Positions 7,913 to 17,740 of a stretch of 64,000 nucleotides of DNA are shown here, one piece after another. The translations under genes were made by a program, and so were the position numbers. A model generated the notes under the pieces. That model did no database searches, was not told the origin of the DNA, and worked only from the letters and a program-made list of their open reading frames with translations. This DNA is from JB111 sp052093225 (GTDB taxonomy: Bacteria > Actinomycetota > Actinomycetes > Actinomycetales > Actinomycetaceae): assembly GCA_052093225.1 (NCBI GenBank), contig JBQDDG010000012.1, positions 6,083 to 70,082 of the forward strand, in the 5' to 3' direction. Each line of letters begins with the position of its first letter. Position 1 is the stretch's first letter.

Positions 7913-9328
7913 TCATCCGTAGACGGTCTCGCCGTCGCCGGTCTCCTTGGAGATCCGGCGGGCGAGGAAGAGGCCCTCGAGCGCGAGCTCGACGGCGGCC
8001 GCCCGGGCCCCGTCGTCCGTCGCGCCGAGCCGCTCGGCGATCTGGTCGTAGACGCCGGGCTCGGGCTGTTCGTCCTCCGCTCCCCGCCCGACGACGGGAA
8101 GGGCGGCGAGCAGCTCGGCCGCGGTGACGCGCTCACCGGTGGTGACGACGTCGTCGGCCGCCTCGATAGCGGCGACGAGCGGGCCCAGGTCGACGCCCGC
8201 GAGGTGCGCGCGGACGGTCGCGGCGGTGGCGGTGCGCAGGAGGTGCTCGAGGATCTCGTCCTCGCGTCCCTCCTCGCCGACCTCGAACTCGACCTTGCCG
8301 CCGAGCACGTCCACGGCGGTGCGCACGTCGACGACCCGGGCCACCGCACGGTCCTCGTTGCGGACCGTGGCGCGGTGCAGCGCGGCGGCGGCCACCGTCT
8401 CCGCGCCGGCGATGGCGAACCGCGCCGAGACGCCGGCGGACTGGTTGACGGCCGAGGACTCGCGCAGGCTGCGGGCGAACCGGGCGAGGATCTCGAGCAC
8501 GAACGGCGGCACCTCGGCGGCCAGGTGGGCCTCCTGGGCGATGACCGCGACCTCGTCGTCGAGCTCGATCGGGTAGTGCGTGCGGATCTCCGCGCCGAAC
8601 CGGTCCTTGAGCGGGGTGATGATCCGGCCGCGGTTCGTGTAGTCCTCGGGGTTCGCGGTGGCGACGACGAGGACGTCCAGGGGGAGGCGCACCACGTAGC
8701 CGCGGATCTGGACGTCGCGCTCCTCCATCACGTTGAGTAGTGAGACCTGGATGCGTTCGGCCAGGTCGGGGAGCTCGTTGATCGCGACGATGCCACGGTG
8801 CGAGCGCGGGACCAGCCCGTAGTGGATGGTCTCCGGGTCGCCGAGCCGCCGGCCCTCCGCCACGCGCATCGGGTCGACGTCACCGATGAGGTCGGCGACG
8901 GAGGTGTCGGGGGTGGCGAGCTTCTCGACGTAGCGCTCGTCGCGGTGGCGCCAGACGACGGGCAGGTCGTCGCCGAGCTCTGCGGCGCGGGCGCGCGACT
9001 CGGCCGTGATGGGTTCGAAGGGGTGCTCGCCCAGCTCGGACCCCTCGATGACGGGGGACCACTCGTCGAGCAGGCCGGCGAGCGTGCGCAGCAGGCGCGT
9101 CTTGCCCTGCCCGCGCTCGCCGAGCAGCACGATGTCGTGCCCCGCGATGAGGGCGCGCTCGACCTGGGGCAGGACGGTCCGGGAGAAGCCGTGCAGCCCG
9201 GGCCAGGGGTTCTCGCCGGCGGCGAGGGCCGCGAGCAGGTTGTCGCGGATCTCGGTGCGCAGGATGGTGAAGGTGTGGCCGGAGGAGCGGAGCTCCCCGA
9301 CCGTGCTGATGTCCGGGGCGTTGCTCAC
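7913..9328 (-). CDS. MoxR/magnesium-chelatase ChlI-like AAA+ ATPase
   Basis: A 471-residue AAA+ protein with Walker A GERGQGKT at residues 70-77, a Walker B and sensor region around GIVAINELPDLAERIQ, and the ChlI-style insert VSLLNVMEERDVQIRGY followed by VVATANPEDY. ATPases of this group form hexameric rings that remodel partners through a VWA-domain protein, here encoded just downstream. The gene starts with GTG at 9328. A TAGGTT box ends 6 bases before it (reverse complement of 9335-9340), so the transcript is probably leaderless. It is divergent from the histidine phosphatase gene. The C-terminal lid (about 330-471) is acidic and predicted helical. Confidence 0.9.
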   Translation of the reverse strand: MSNAPDISTVGELRSSGHTFTILRTEIRDNLLAALAAGENPWPGLHGFSRTVLPQVERALIAGHDIVLLGERGQGKTRLLRTLAGLLDEWSPVIEGSELGEHPFEPITAESRARAAELGDDLPVVWRHRDERYVEKLATPDTSVADLIGDVDPMRVAEGRRLGDPETIHYGLVPRSHRGIVAINELPDLAERIQVSLLNVMEERDVQIRGYVVRLPLDVLVVATANPEDYTNRGRIITPLKDRFGAEIRTHYPIELDDEVAVIAQEAHLAAEVPPFVLEILARFARSLRESSAVNQSAGVSARFAIAGAETVAAAALHRATVRNEDRAVARVVDVRTAVDVLGGKVEFEVGEEGREDEILEHLLRTATAATVRAHLAGVDLGPLVAAIEAADDVVTTGERVTAAELLAALPVVGRGAEDEQPEPGVYDQIAERLGATDDGARAAAVELALEGLFLARRISKETGDGETVYG

Positions 9329-9486
9329 GGGTCCAACCTACGTCGTGGATCGTCACCCGGGCAGGGGCGCAGGGTGCTCGGGCGACGGCGAGCACGGCGG
9401 TGGCTGGTGGGCGCGTCGGCGGGCGGGCGGTGGTTGGTGGGCACATGCCTCCGCACACCCGCGCCGCACGGCCTACGCTGGCGGCG

Positions 9487-10131
9487 ATGACCGAGGACAG
9501 GCCGCCCGCGCCCACGCTGGTCCTGCTCGTGCGGCACGGCACGACGCCGACGACCGGGCAGGTGATGCCCGGTCGCGCCCCCGGCCTCCACCTGTCCGAC
9601 CAGGGCCGCACGCAGGCCGAGCGCGCCGGCGAGCGGGTCGCCGCGGCCGCCCCGGCGGCGATCTACTCCTCGCCGCTCGAGCGTGCGCGGGAGACCGCGG
9701 AGCCGCTCGCCCGGCGCACGGGGCTCGAAGTCCACGAGGAGCCGGGACTGCTCGAGTCCGACGTCGGCGAGTGGACCGGCGAGAGGCTCGCCGACCTCGC
9801 ACGGCTGCCCGAGTGGCGCACGGTCCAGGAGCACCCGGCCGAGTTCCGGTTCCCCGGCGGGGAGAGCCTCGTCGAGATGCGGGAGCGCATGGCCGCCACG
9901 CTCGAGCGGCTGCGCGCGGCGCACGTCGGCGGGACGGTCGTCTGCTTCTCGCACGCCGACCCGATCAAGGCGGCGCTCTCGCACGCGTTCGACCTCTCGC
10001 TCGACCGCTTCCAGCGGCTCACCGTCGCCCCCGGCTCGGTCTCCGCGATCGCCTACCCGGCGGCCGGCGACCCGGTGGTGCTCACCGTGAGCTCGACGCA
10101 CGAGTCGCTCGCCGGCCTGCGGGCGTCCTGA
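9487..10131 (+). CDS. histidine phosphatase family protein (MSMEG_4193-like)
   Basis: A 214-residue phosphatase of the phosphoglycerate-mutase fold. The RHG catalytic motif appears as LLVRHGTTPTTGQVMPGRAP near residues 14-34, the acid base as ESDVGEWTGE, and the second histidine as SHADPIKAAL. This layout, with the long GRAPG-type loop, matches the actinobacterial MSMEG_4193 family rather than metabolic phosphoglycerate mutase. The frame stays open upstream to 9400, but the ATG at 9487 gives the family N-terminus and lies 7 bases after TACGCT (9474-9479), so a leaderless message is likely. The SCO1664-family gene follows after 10 bases, the usual pairing in actinobacteria. The physiological substrate is not known. 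Confidence 0.88.
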   Translation: MTEDRPPAPTLVLLVRHGTTPTTGQVMPGRAPGLHLSDQGRTQAERAGERVAAAAPAAIYSSPLERARETAEPLARRTGLEVHEEPGLLESDVGEWTGERLADLARLPEWRTVQEHPAEFRFPGGESLVEMRERMAATLERLRAAHVGGTVVCFSHADPIKAALSHAFDLSLDRFQRLTVAPGSVSAIAYPAAGDPVVLTVSSTHESLAGLRAS

Positions 10132-10141
10132 GGGAGCCGGG

Positions 10142-10975
10142 ATGGAGGCCGAGCGGGCACCCGATGTCGACGACGTCGTCGAGGGCGTGACGGCTGCCGC
10201 GGCCGGACGGGGCGGGGCAGCGTCCGACGAGGAGGCGAGCCCCGACGGGGGCGCGAGGACCGACGTCGAAGCCGGTGCCAGGGCCGACGCCGAGCTGCTC
10301 CTCGGCGGCGAGATCACCGTGCTCGGCCAGCTGCGCGACTCGAGCAACGAGACGTTCCTCGTGGAGCTCGCCGGGGTGGGGGAGGAGCCCGCCTGGGCCA
10401 TCTACAAGCCCGAGCTCGGCGAGGCGCCGCTGCGCGACTTCCCCCCGGGCCTGTACCGGCGGGAGCGCGCGGCCTACCTGCTGAGCGAGTCCCTCGGCTG
10501 GCACCTCGTGCCGACCACGGTGATCCGCGAGGACGGTCCGTTCGGCGTCGGCTCGTTGCAGCGGTTCGTCGAGCACGACCGCGCCGCCCACTACTTCACC
10601 CTCGTCGACGACGCGGCGACGCACGACGACCTGCGGCGGATCGCGGTGTTCGACGCCGTCACCAACAACACCGACCGCAAGTCCGGGCACGTGCTGCAGG
10701 GGACCGACGGCCGCATCTGGGGCATCGACCACGGGCTGTGCTTCTCGGCGGCGCCGAAGCTGCGCACCGTCGTCTGGGACTTCTCGGGCGAACAGGTCCC
10801 GGACGACCTGGTCTCCGACCTGCGCGAGATCTTGCACGCGGTGCCCGAGGGCGTTGCCGACCTACTCACCGAGCGAGAGGTCGTCGCGCTGCGCGCACGG
10901 ACGATGCGGCTCGTCCTCTCGGGGCGCCTGCCCGAGGACCTCACCGGCATGGCCTTCCCCTGGCCGCTGGTCTGA
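10142..10975 (+). CDS. SCO1664-family protein, kinase-like fold
   Basis: A 277-residue protein. The conserved part begins near residue 50 and carries kinase-like landmarks: a lysine in WAIYKPELGE (K89), a catalytic-loop pattern FDAVTNNTDRKSGH (D171, N176, D178, K180) and a metal-binding-like WGIDHGLCF (D196). These resemble HipA and phosphatidylinositol-kinase folds, so phosphotransfer is plausible but untested. The first 48 residues are an acidic, Gly/Ala-rich extension. It is cotranscribed with the histidine phosphatase. In many actinobacteria a DUF3090 gene stands with this pair next to mshC; neither is visible here. The ATG at 10142 has GGGAG just upstream. Confidence 0.82.
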   Translation: MEAERAPDVDDVVEGVTAAAAGRGGAASDEEASPDGGARTDVEAGARADAELLLGGEITVLGQLRDSSNETFLVELAGVGEEPAWAIYKPELGEAPLRDFPPGLYRRERAAYLLSESLGWHLVPTTVIREDGPFGVGSLQRFVEHDRAAHYFTLVDDAATHDDLRRIAVFDAVTNNTDRKSGHVLQGTDGRIWGIDHGLCFSAAPKLRTVVWDFSGEQVPDDLVSDLREILHAVPEGVADLLTEREVVALRARTMRLVLSGRLPEDLTGMAFPWPLV

Positions 10976-11133
10976 ACCCTGGTCCGCGGTCTGAGCGTGG
11001 GCCCGACCGTCGTCGGTGCGCCGGCCCGTCCGCTGTCGGTGCGACGGTCGCTCGCGGCCGCCGGTCCGTGCCCGAGAATCGCGGTGGGCCGGACCCCGTG
11101 CCGCTGGTACAACGGTGGACCGAGGAGGTCGCG

Positions 11134-11871
11134 ATGAGCTCACCGCGCCGCAGCGCACGTCTTGCGCGCCGGTGGGACCGGCGCGCCCCGACCTGGGACT
11201 CGCGCTCGGCCGGCGCCGAGCGCCACCTGCTCGGTCCCCCACGGGCGTGGGTGTGCGGTCGGGCGCGCGGCGCGACGCTCGAGGTCGGCGTCGGGACCGG
11301 CGCCAACCTGCGGCACTACGGGCCCGACGTCGTGCTCACGGGAGTCGACCTCAGTGCCGGCATGCTCGCGGAGGCCGAAGGGGCGGCGCGCCGGACCGGC
11401 CGCGAGATCGACCTGCGGGTCGCCGGCGCGGACGACCTGCCGTTCGACGACGAGACCTTCGACGCCGTCGTGCTCACGTTCGTGCTGTGCTCGGTGCCGT
11501 CCGTGCGCGCGGCCCTGGCCGAGTCCCTCCGCGTCCTGCGCCCCGGCGGCGAGCTGCTGCTGGCGGACCACGTGCGCTCGTCGTCGTGGCCGATGGCGCT
11601 GCTCATGCGCGGGGTCGACCTGGCCTCGGGCCCGCTGTTCGGCGAGTACTTCGCGCGCCGCCCGCTCGACCAGCTCGAGGCGACCGGGGCCGCCGTCGTC
11701 GACACGCAGCGGACGAAGCGGCTCACCCCGATCGAGTCGGTGCATGCGCGGCGCTCGGTGAGCACGCGCGACGTCGACCCGACGGCGGGACCCGGCCTCC
11801 GCCGTCGTGGCAGGCTGGCCGGGTGGCTACCTACGCGGCTCTGGACCGGTTCGACTTCGACACGGCGCTGA
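11134..11871 (+). CDS. class I SAM-dependent methyltransferase (UbiE-like)
   Basis: A 245-residue methyltransferase. Motif I is TLEVGVGTGANLRHYG (about 48-63), followed by an acidic post-I segment VLTGVDLSAGML, a motif II-like DDETFDAVVLTFVLCSV and LRPGGELLLADHV. This order is typical of the UbiE/COQ5 group, which methylates quinones, lipids and small metabolites; the acceptor cannot be told. The start ATG follows GAGGAG by 6 bases. The 3' end overlaps the next gene by 49 bases in another frame, so the last 20 or so residues are basic and low in conservation. It is a stand-alone enzyme downstream of the SCO1664 gene. Confidence 0.85.
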   Translation: MSSPRRSARLARRWDRRAPTWDSRSAGAERHLLGPPRAWVCGRARGATLEVGVGTGANLRHYGPDVVLTGVDLSAGMLAEAEGAARRTGREIDLRVAGADDLPFDDETFDAVVLTFVLCSVPSVRAALAESLRVLRPGGELLLADHVRSSSWPMALLMRGVDLASGPLFGEYFARRPLDQLEATGAAVVDTQRTKRLTPIESVHARRSVSTRDVDPTAGPGLRRRGRLAGWLPTRLWTGSTSTRR

Positions 11872-12641
11872 TCGTCGCCACCGCCGACGACGGCGTGGTC
11901 TCCACCGACGGGGACGCCGAGCGCGTCTTCCCGTGGAAGTCGGTGTCGAAGCTCCTCACGGCGACGGCGGCGCTCGTCGCGATCGAGGCAGGTCACCTGA
12001 CCCTCGACGAGCCGGCCGGACCCGAGGGCTCGACCGTCCGGCACCTCCTCGCGCACGCCTCCGGCCTGCCGATGGACGCCGGCGGCCCCACCCAGGCCCC
12101 CGAGAAGCGGCGCGTCTACTCCAACCTGGGGTTCGAGACGCTCGGCGAGCTCGTCGGCCAGCGCGTCGGCATGCCCATCAACGACTGGGTGCGCCTCCAG
12201 GTCGTCGAGCCGCTCGGGCTGACCTCCGTGGTGACCGAGGGCAGCTGCGCGCACGGCTACTCGGGCTCGGCCGCCGACCTCATGACCTACGGGTTCGAGC
12301 TGCTCGACCCCGCGCTCGTCGGAGCCGGGCTGCACGCCGAGGCGACCGCCGTCGTCCTGCCCGGGCTGTCGGGCATCCTGCCCGGCTTCGGCCGGCAGAC
12401 GAACAACGACTGGGGGCTCGGCTTCGAGATCCGCGCGGACAAGGACCCGCACTGGATGGGCGCGGCCGTGGCCCCGGCGTCGTTCGGGCACTTCGGCCAG
12501 TCGGGCTCGTTCCTGTGGGTGGACCCCACGCGGGGTGCGGCGGCGGCCTTCCTGGGTGACAAGCGGTTCGACACCGAGGTCCACGGGGTCATCTGGCCGG
12601 AGCTCAACGTCCAGGTGGTCGAGGCGCTCGACGCCCGCTGA
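11823..12641 (+). CDS. serine hydrolase of the beta-lactamase / penicillin-binding family
   Basis: A 272-residue protein with the three landmarks of the class C beta-lactamase and esterase fold: SxxK as SVSK (residues 40-43), YSN (99-101), and an H-F-G in HFGQSG (223-225) in place of KTG. There is no signal peptide, so it is probably a cytosolic esterase or peptidase rather than a resistance enzyme. The frame is open far upstream, but the GTG at 11823 gives the natural N-terminus (MATYAALDRFDFD) and lies inside the end of the methyltransferase gene. The two genes are likely translated together. Confidence 0.85.
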   Translation: MATYAALDRFDFDTALIVATADDGVVSTDGDAERVFPWKSVSKLLTATAALVAIEAGHLTLDEPAGPEGSTVRHLLAHASGLPMDAGGPTQAPEKRRVYSNLGFETLGELVGQRVGMPINDWVRLQVVEPLGLTSVVTEGSCAHGYSGSAADLMTYGFELLDPALVGAGLHAEATAVVLPGLSGILPGFGRQTNNDWGLGFEIRADKDPHWMGAAVAPASFGHFGQSGSFLWVDPTRGAAAAFLGDKRFDTEVHGVIWPELNVQVVEALDAR

Positions 12642-12700
12642 TCGCCGGCCGGCGGCCCTGTGACGGGGCGACGCGGCGGCGTGGTGGTGCGGCGGCCCGG

Positions 12701-13366
12701 TCAGGACGTGCGCGGGACGATGGCGAGCCACGCGAGCGTGGCGAGCTGGCCGATCGGCGTGAGCAGGGGGCCGAACCCGAGGATGAGCGAGATCGGGCTG
12801 ATCAGGGCGATGATCGCGGCCGCCCAGCCGAACCAGGCGGCGACGGACCCGATGTGGTCCTTGTCCTGCAGCAACGAGACGGCGGCGAATGTGATGAGTC
12901 CGAGTCCGACGGTCAGCGGGTAGAACCACAGCAGGATGGCGAACAGGTAGATCATCGCCTGCAGCCCCGCCTGGTCCTGCAGGTAGTCGGAGTGGTCGCC
13001 GAGGCCGGTGGCGAGTCCGGCCATCGCGGCGACGGTGGCCGAGGTGCCGGCGAGCACGCCGCCCGCTCCGGCGAGGTCGGCCCGGAAGTCCTGGGCGCCC
13101 TTGCCGTGCAGCAGCGTCCGCACCCGGAGCCCGGCGATCGTGATCGCGGTGCCCATGAAGAGCGCCACCGCCGGGAACAGCAGTGGTTCGCTGACCCGGC
13201 TGTAGAGCCCCATGGTCTCTTCGAAGGGAAGCCAGTAGATGTCGGCGGTCCGCGGCAGGGCACCGATGAGGAAGTAGGTGGCGACGAGAAAGGCCAGCGC
13301 TGCTGCCATCGCCCAGGTGGCCGGAGAAGTGCCACCGTCCCACTGCTCGCGTCGGGATCGATCCAC
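12701..13366 (-). CDS. six-helix membrane protein, unknown function
   Basis: A 221-residue protein that starts with GTG at 13364-13366, preceded by AGGAG at 6-8 bases, a better start than any codon further up the open frame. It has six hydrophobic segments and a polar loop (about residues 75-95) between helices two and three; an acidic patch GDHSDYLQDQ lies before helix four. No conserved motif was recognised. Just upstream on the same strand are the last codons of another, truncated reading frame (13384-13531), so it may be the second gene of an operon whose first gene was lost. Confidence 0.72.
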   Translation of the reverse strand: MDRSRREQWDGGTSPATWAMAAALAFLVATYFLIGALPRTADIYWLPFEETMGLYSRVSEPLLFPAVALFMGTAITIAGLRVRTLLHGKGAQDFRADLAGAGGVLAGTSATVAAMAGLATGLGDHSDYLQDQAGLQAMIYLFAILLWFYPLTVGLGLITFAAVSLLQDKDHIGSVAAWFGWAAAIIALISPISLILGFGPLLTPIGQLATLAWLAIVPRTS

Positions 13367-13383
13367 GTGAAGCTCCTGGTGAT

Positions 13384-13531
13384 TCAGTTCTGGTCGAGGT
13401 CCGGTCCAGCCTGCCATGACAGCGACATGGCTGGACTCGGCTGAGTGTCCTGGTCGACGTTCACGACCACCGGCCCGTCGCCGTCGATCGAACTGACGTG
13501 CAGAGGGCCCTTGCGGGCTGCGCACCGTCGG
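13384..13531 (-). pseudogene. possible C-terminal remnant of a lost gene
   Basis: On the minus strand the codons ending at the TGA of 13384-13386 read like real protein for about 48 residues (for example SSIDGDGPVVVNVDQDTQ and SWQAGPDLDQN), with good third-position bias. The stop lies 17 bases before the start of the membrane protein. Going upstream, the frame runs antisense into the TAXI remnant without a believable start, so this looks like the tail of a gene whose 5' part was deleted. The family is not recognised. Confidence 0.4.
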
Positions 13532-13843
13532 TATACCGTCAGTGCAACCGCGTCGACGCTGCCGGCCGGCACGTTCACCGGCCAGGACGAGGACGTCCAG
13601 CTCATCGGGTTCACCACGACGATCATCGCCTCGGCGGAGATGTCGGACGAGACCGCCTACGCGATCACGGCCGCGCTCGTGGAGAGCGCAGAGTCGCTGC
13701 GGTCCTCGAACGCCTCGATGGCGTCGTTCGACCCGGAGACGGCGTGGACCGACGAGGCCACGGGCGGCGTCGAGCTGCACCCGGGTGCCCAGCAGTACTT
13801 CGAGGAGAACGGCTACATGGACTCGGCCTCCGAGGACAGCTGA
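13532..13843 (+). pseudogene. C-terminal fragment of a TAXI-type TRAP solute-binding protein
   Basis: About 100 residues match the end of TAXI-family periplasmic receptors: LPAGTFTGQDEDVQLIGFTT, then DETAYAITAAL and a LHPGAQQYFEENGY-like close. A complete protein is about 320-340 residues with a signal peptide, so the N-terminal two thirds, which carry most of the ligand site, are missing. The frame continues upstream to 13445 but those residues are not family-like. TRAP permease genes are absent here. A strong terminator hairpin still follows at 13857. Confidence 0.75.
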
Positions 13844-13856
13844 CCGGTCCGACGTC

Positions 13857-13902
13857 CGAGAGCCCCGGTCCGCCACCGCTCGGAGGCGGACCGGGGCTCT
13901 CG
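13857..13902. terminator. perfect 18-bp stem hairpin
   Basis: Arms 13857-13874 and 13885-13902 are exact reverse complements (each 18 bp, beginning CGAGAGCCCCGG on the left) around a 10-base loop. It lies 14 bases after the stop of the TAXI fragment and before convergent xthA, so it can act as a terminator despite lacking a T run. Confidence 0.85.
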
Positions 13903-14006
13903 TGCGCGTCGTTCCAGGTGCGGCGCCCTACCGGGGCGACCGACCGTCAGGCCCCCGTCCCGGACCTCCGGCCCTGCGAGCCCCCAGCGGCCCTGCCGAA
14001 CCCGCC

Positions 14007-14798
14007 TCAGACGCTCGGGTCGAGGTCCACGATCACCGGGGCGTGGTCCGAGGCGCCCTTGCCCTTGCGCTCCTCGCGGTCGACGCTCGCGCCGGTCACG
14101 GTGGCCGACAGCGCCGGGGACGCGTAGGCGAAGTCGATGCGCATGCCCTGCCCCTTGGGGAACCGCAGCTGCTGGTAGTCCCAGTACGTGTAGACGCCGG
14201 GGGCGTGCGGGCGCGTGACCTCGGTGAACCCGGCGTCCTCGAACGCGCTGAACGCTGCGCGCTCCGGCTCGGTGACGTGCGTCTTCCCCTCGAAGAACTC
14301 CATGTCCCACACGTCCTCGTCCAGCGGTGCCACGTTCCAGTCGCCCATGAGCGCGATCTTCCGCCGGCCGTCCTCCTCGAGCCGGCCGCGCGCGACGTCC
14401 TTGAGGGTGGCGAGCCACTCGAGCTTGTAGGAGTAGTGGGGGTGGTCGATCTCCCGGCCGTTGGGCACATAGAGGCTCCACACCTCGACGTCGCCGCAGA
14501 GCGCGCCGATCGCCCGCGCCTCGGCCACCGGCGGGTCGCCGAACTCGGGCATGCCGGGGAAGCCGACCGTCACGTCGTCGAGCCCCACGCGCGAGACGAC
14601 CGCGACACCGTTCCACTGGTTGAGGCCGTGCAGCGCCACCTGGTAGCCCACCTCCTCGAACCGCTCCAGCGGGAACTGGTCGACCCGGCACTTGAGCTCC
14701 TGCATCGCGAGCACGTCCGTGTCCGAACGCTCGAGGAAGGCGAGGACCCGGTCCACTCGCGTGCGGATGGAGTTGACGTTCCACGTGGCGATGCGCAT
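14007..14798 (-). CDS. xth: exodeoxyribonuclease III
   Basis: A 263-residue enzyme of the AP endonuclease/exonuclease III family, which cuts DNA at abasic sites and removes 3' blocks during base-excision repair. Visible catalytic motifs are MRIATWNVNSIRTR at the N-terminus, QELK near residue 43, a YVPNG segment, GDWNVAP, and SDHAPV at the C-terminus. The frame is open 56 codons further upstream, but the ATG at 14796-14798 gives the invariant family N-terminus. It also sits 7 bases after a TAGCGT box, consistent with a leaderless transcript. It is divergent from the aldehyde dehydrogenase gene. Confidence 0.95.
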   Translation of the reverse strand: MRIATWNVNSIRTRVDRVLAFLERSDTDVLAMQELKCRVDQFPLERFEEVGYQVALHGLNQWNGVAVVSRVGLDDVTVGFPGMPEFGDPPVAEARAIGALCGDVEVWSLYVPNGREIDHPHYSYKLEWLATLKDVARGRLEEDGRRKIALMGDWNVAPLDEDVWDMEFFEGKTHVTEPERAAFSAFEDAGFTEVTRPHAPGVYTYWDYQQLRFPKGQGMRIDFAYASPALSATVTGASVDREERKGKGASDHAPVIVDLDPSV

Positions 14799-14947
14799 GG
14801 CGACCACGCTAGCGCGCGGCGACCACATCGCCGTCGTGCTCATCCGTGCGTGATCGCGCCGACCCGTGCGCTCCCGCGCGGGCGTCCCTATGCTCGAGGG
14901 ACCGGCCACGCGGGGGTGGCCCTGATGCGCAAGGAGGCGTGACAGAC

Positions 14948-16471
<1,524 letters not shown>

Positions 16472-16527
16472 GCCACCCCGACGGCGGGCGTCCGGCCCTC
16501 GGGCCGGGCGCCCCGGAAGGACATCCC

Positions 16528-17016
16528 ATGACGACGACGACCGAGCGGGTCGCGCTCACCGAGGCGGCGGCCACGCTGCTCAGGCGGCTGCGCGCCACGC
16601 ACGGCGAGCTCATGTTCCACCAGTCCGGGGGCTGCTGCGACGGCTCGTCCCCGATGTGTTTCGCGCAGGGGGACTTCCTCACCGGCGACGCCGACGTCCA
16701 CCTCGGCGACCTCGTCGTGGCGGCGGAGGGCGACGGCGCGGACGGTGAGGGTGCCGGCGCGACGGGCGGTGCCCGCGGTGACGGCACCAACGACGGTGCC
16801 GGCGGTGACTCGTTCACCGTGCCCGTGTGGATGAGCCGGAACCAGTTCGAGTACTGGCGGCACACGCACCTGACGATCGACGTCGTGCCGGGTCGGGGCG
16901 CGGGCTTCTCGCTCGAGGCGCCCGAGGGCGTGCGGTTCCTCATCCGCTCTCGCCTGCTCACCGACGAGGAGGCCGACGCGCTGGCGGCCGAGGAGCTCCA
17001 GACCTCCGCCGGGTAG
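16528..17016 (+). CDS. DUF779 family protein
   Basis: A 162-residue protein of the DUF779 family, whose function is unknown but which is regularly encoded beside acetaldehyde-type dehydrogenases, as here. Conserved features are MFHQSGGCCDGSSPMC (two adjacent cysteines and a third, a possible metal or redox site), the MSRNQFEYWRHTHL block and a C-terminal RFLIRSRLL. Residues 72-92 are a Gly/Asp/Ala-rich insert (DGADGEGAGATGGARGDGT) that most family members lack. The start ATG is preceded by GGAAGGA. It probably shares a transcript with the dehydrogenase. Confidence 0.85.
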   Translation: MTTTTERVALTEAAATLLRRLRATHGELMFHQSGGCCDGSSPMCFAQGDFLTGDADVHLGDLVVAAEGDGADGEGAGATGGARGDGTNDGAGGDSFTVPVWMSRNQFEYWRHTHLTIDVVPGRGAGFSLEAPEGVRFLIRSRLLTDEEADALAAEELQTSAG

Positions 17017-17032
17017 CGCGTAGGGGATGATC

Positions 17033-17072
<40 letters not shown>

Positions 17073-17152
17073 TACCGGCGTGCGGCCGGGGCACCGCTGA
17101 GCCCCGGCCGGTCCGCTGCGGCGTCGCGGTCGCGGCCCGATACCCTCGGGCC

Positions 17153-17740
17153 GTGACCTCGACGCCTGCTTCCCCCGTCAACGACTCCCAGCGCGCCCGA
17201 CTGGCCGAGTACGTCTCCGAGCTCGGGGTCGTGCGCGGGCACGTCGTGCTCTCGTCCGGCAAGGAGTCCGACTACTACGTCGACATGCGGCGCGTGACCC
17301 TGCACCGCGAGGCCGCGCCGCTGCTCGGCCACGTCCTGCTCGACCTCCTCGAGGAGGAGGGGCTCGGCGTCGACGAGATCGACGCCGTCGGGGGCCTCAC
17401 GCTGGGCGCGGACCCGGTGGCGCTCTCGATCCTGCACGCCGCGGCGTCGCGCGGGCAGTCGCTCGACGCGTTCGTGGTGCGCAAGGAGGCCAAGGCCCAC
17501 GGCATGCAGCGCCGCATCGAGGGGCCGGACGTCACGGGGCGCCGCGTCGTCGTCGTGGAGGACACCTCGACCACCGGTGGCTCCGCGCTCACCGCGGTCC
17601 ACGCCGTCCTCGAGGCCGGTGCCGAGGTGGCGGGCGTGCTCGTCGTCCTCGACCGCGCCACCGGTGCGCGCGAGGCGGTCGAGGAGCAGGGCCACCGGTA
17701 CCTCAGCGCGCTCGAGCTGTCCGACATCGGCCTTGCCTGA
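17153..17740 (+). CDS. pyrE: orotate phosphoribosyltransferase
   Basis: A 195-residue enzyme that joins orotate and PRPP to give OMP in pyrimidine synthesis. The PRPP-binding loop is VVVVEDTSTTGGS at 132-144, and the orotate site has LSSGKESDYYVDMRR and a KEAKAHG flexible loop. The GTG at 17153 is the likely start: it follows TACCCT (17141-17146) by 6 bases, pointing to a leaderless message. The other pyrimidine genes are elsewhere. The end of pyrE overlaps or adjoins a TrmH-type methylase gene. Confidence 0.95.
   Translation: MTSTPASPVNDSQRARLAEYVSELGVVRGHVVLSSGKESDYYVDMRRVTLHREAAPLLGHVLLDLLEEEGLGVDEIDAVGGLTLGADPVALSILHAAASRGQSLDAFVVRKEAKAHGMQRRIEGPDVTGRRVVVVEDTSTTGGSALTAVHAVLEAGAEVAGVLVVLDRATGAREAVEEQGHRYLSALELSDIGLA

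Noticed and set aside
10976..11133. Possible RNA gene between the SCO1664 gene and the methyltransferase gene
   Set aside because: No tRNA cloverleaf, riboswitch core or strong hairpin could be drawn; only a TACAAC promoter-like box and the ribosome binding site are visible.
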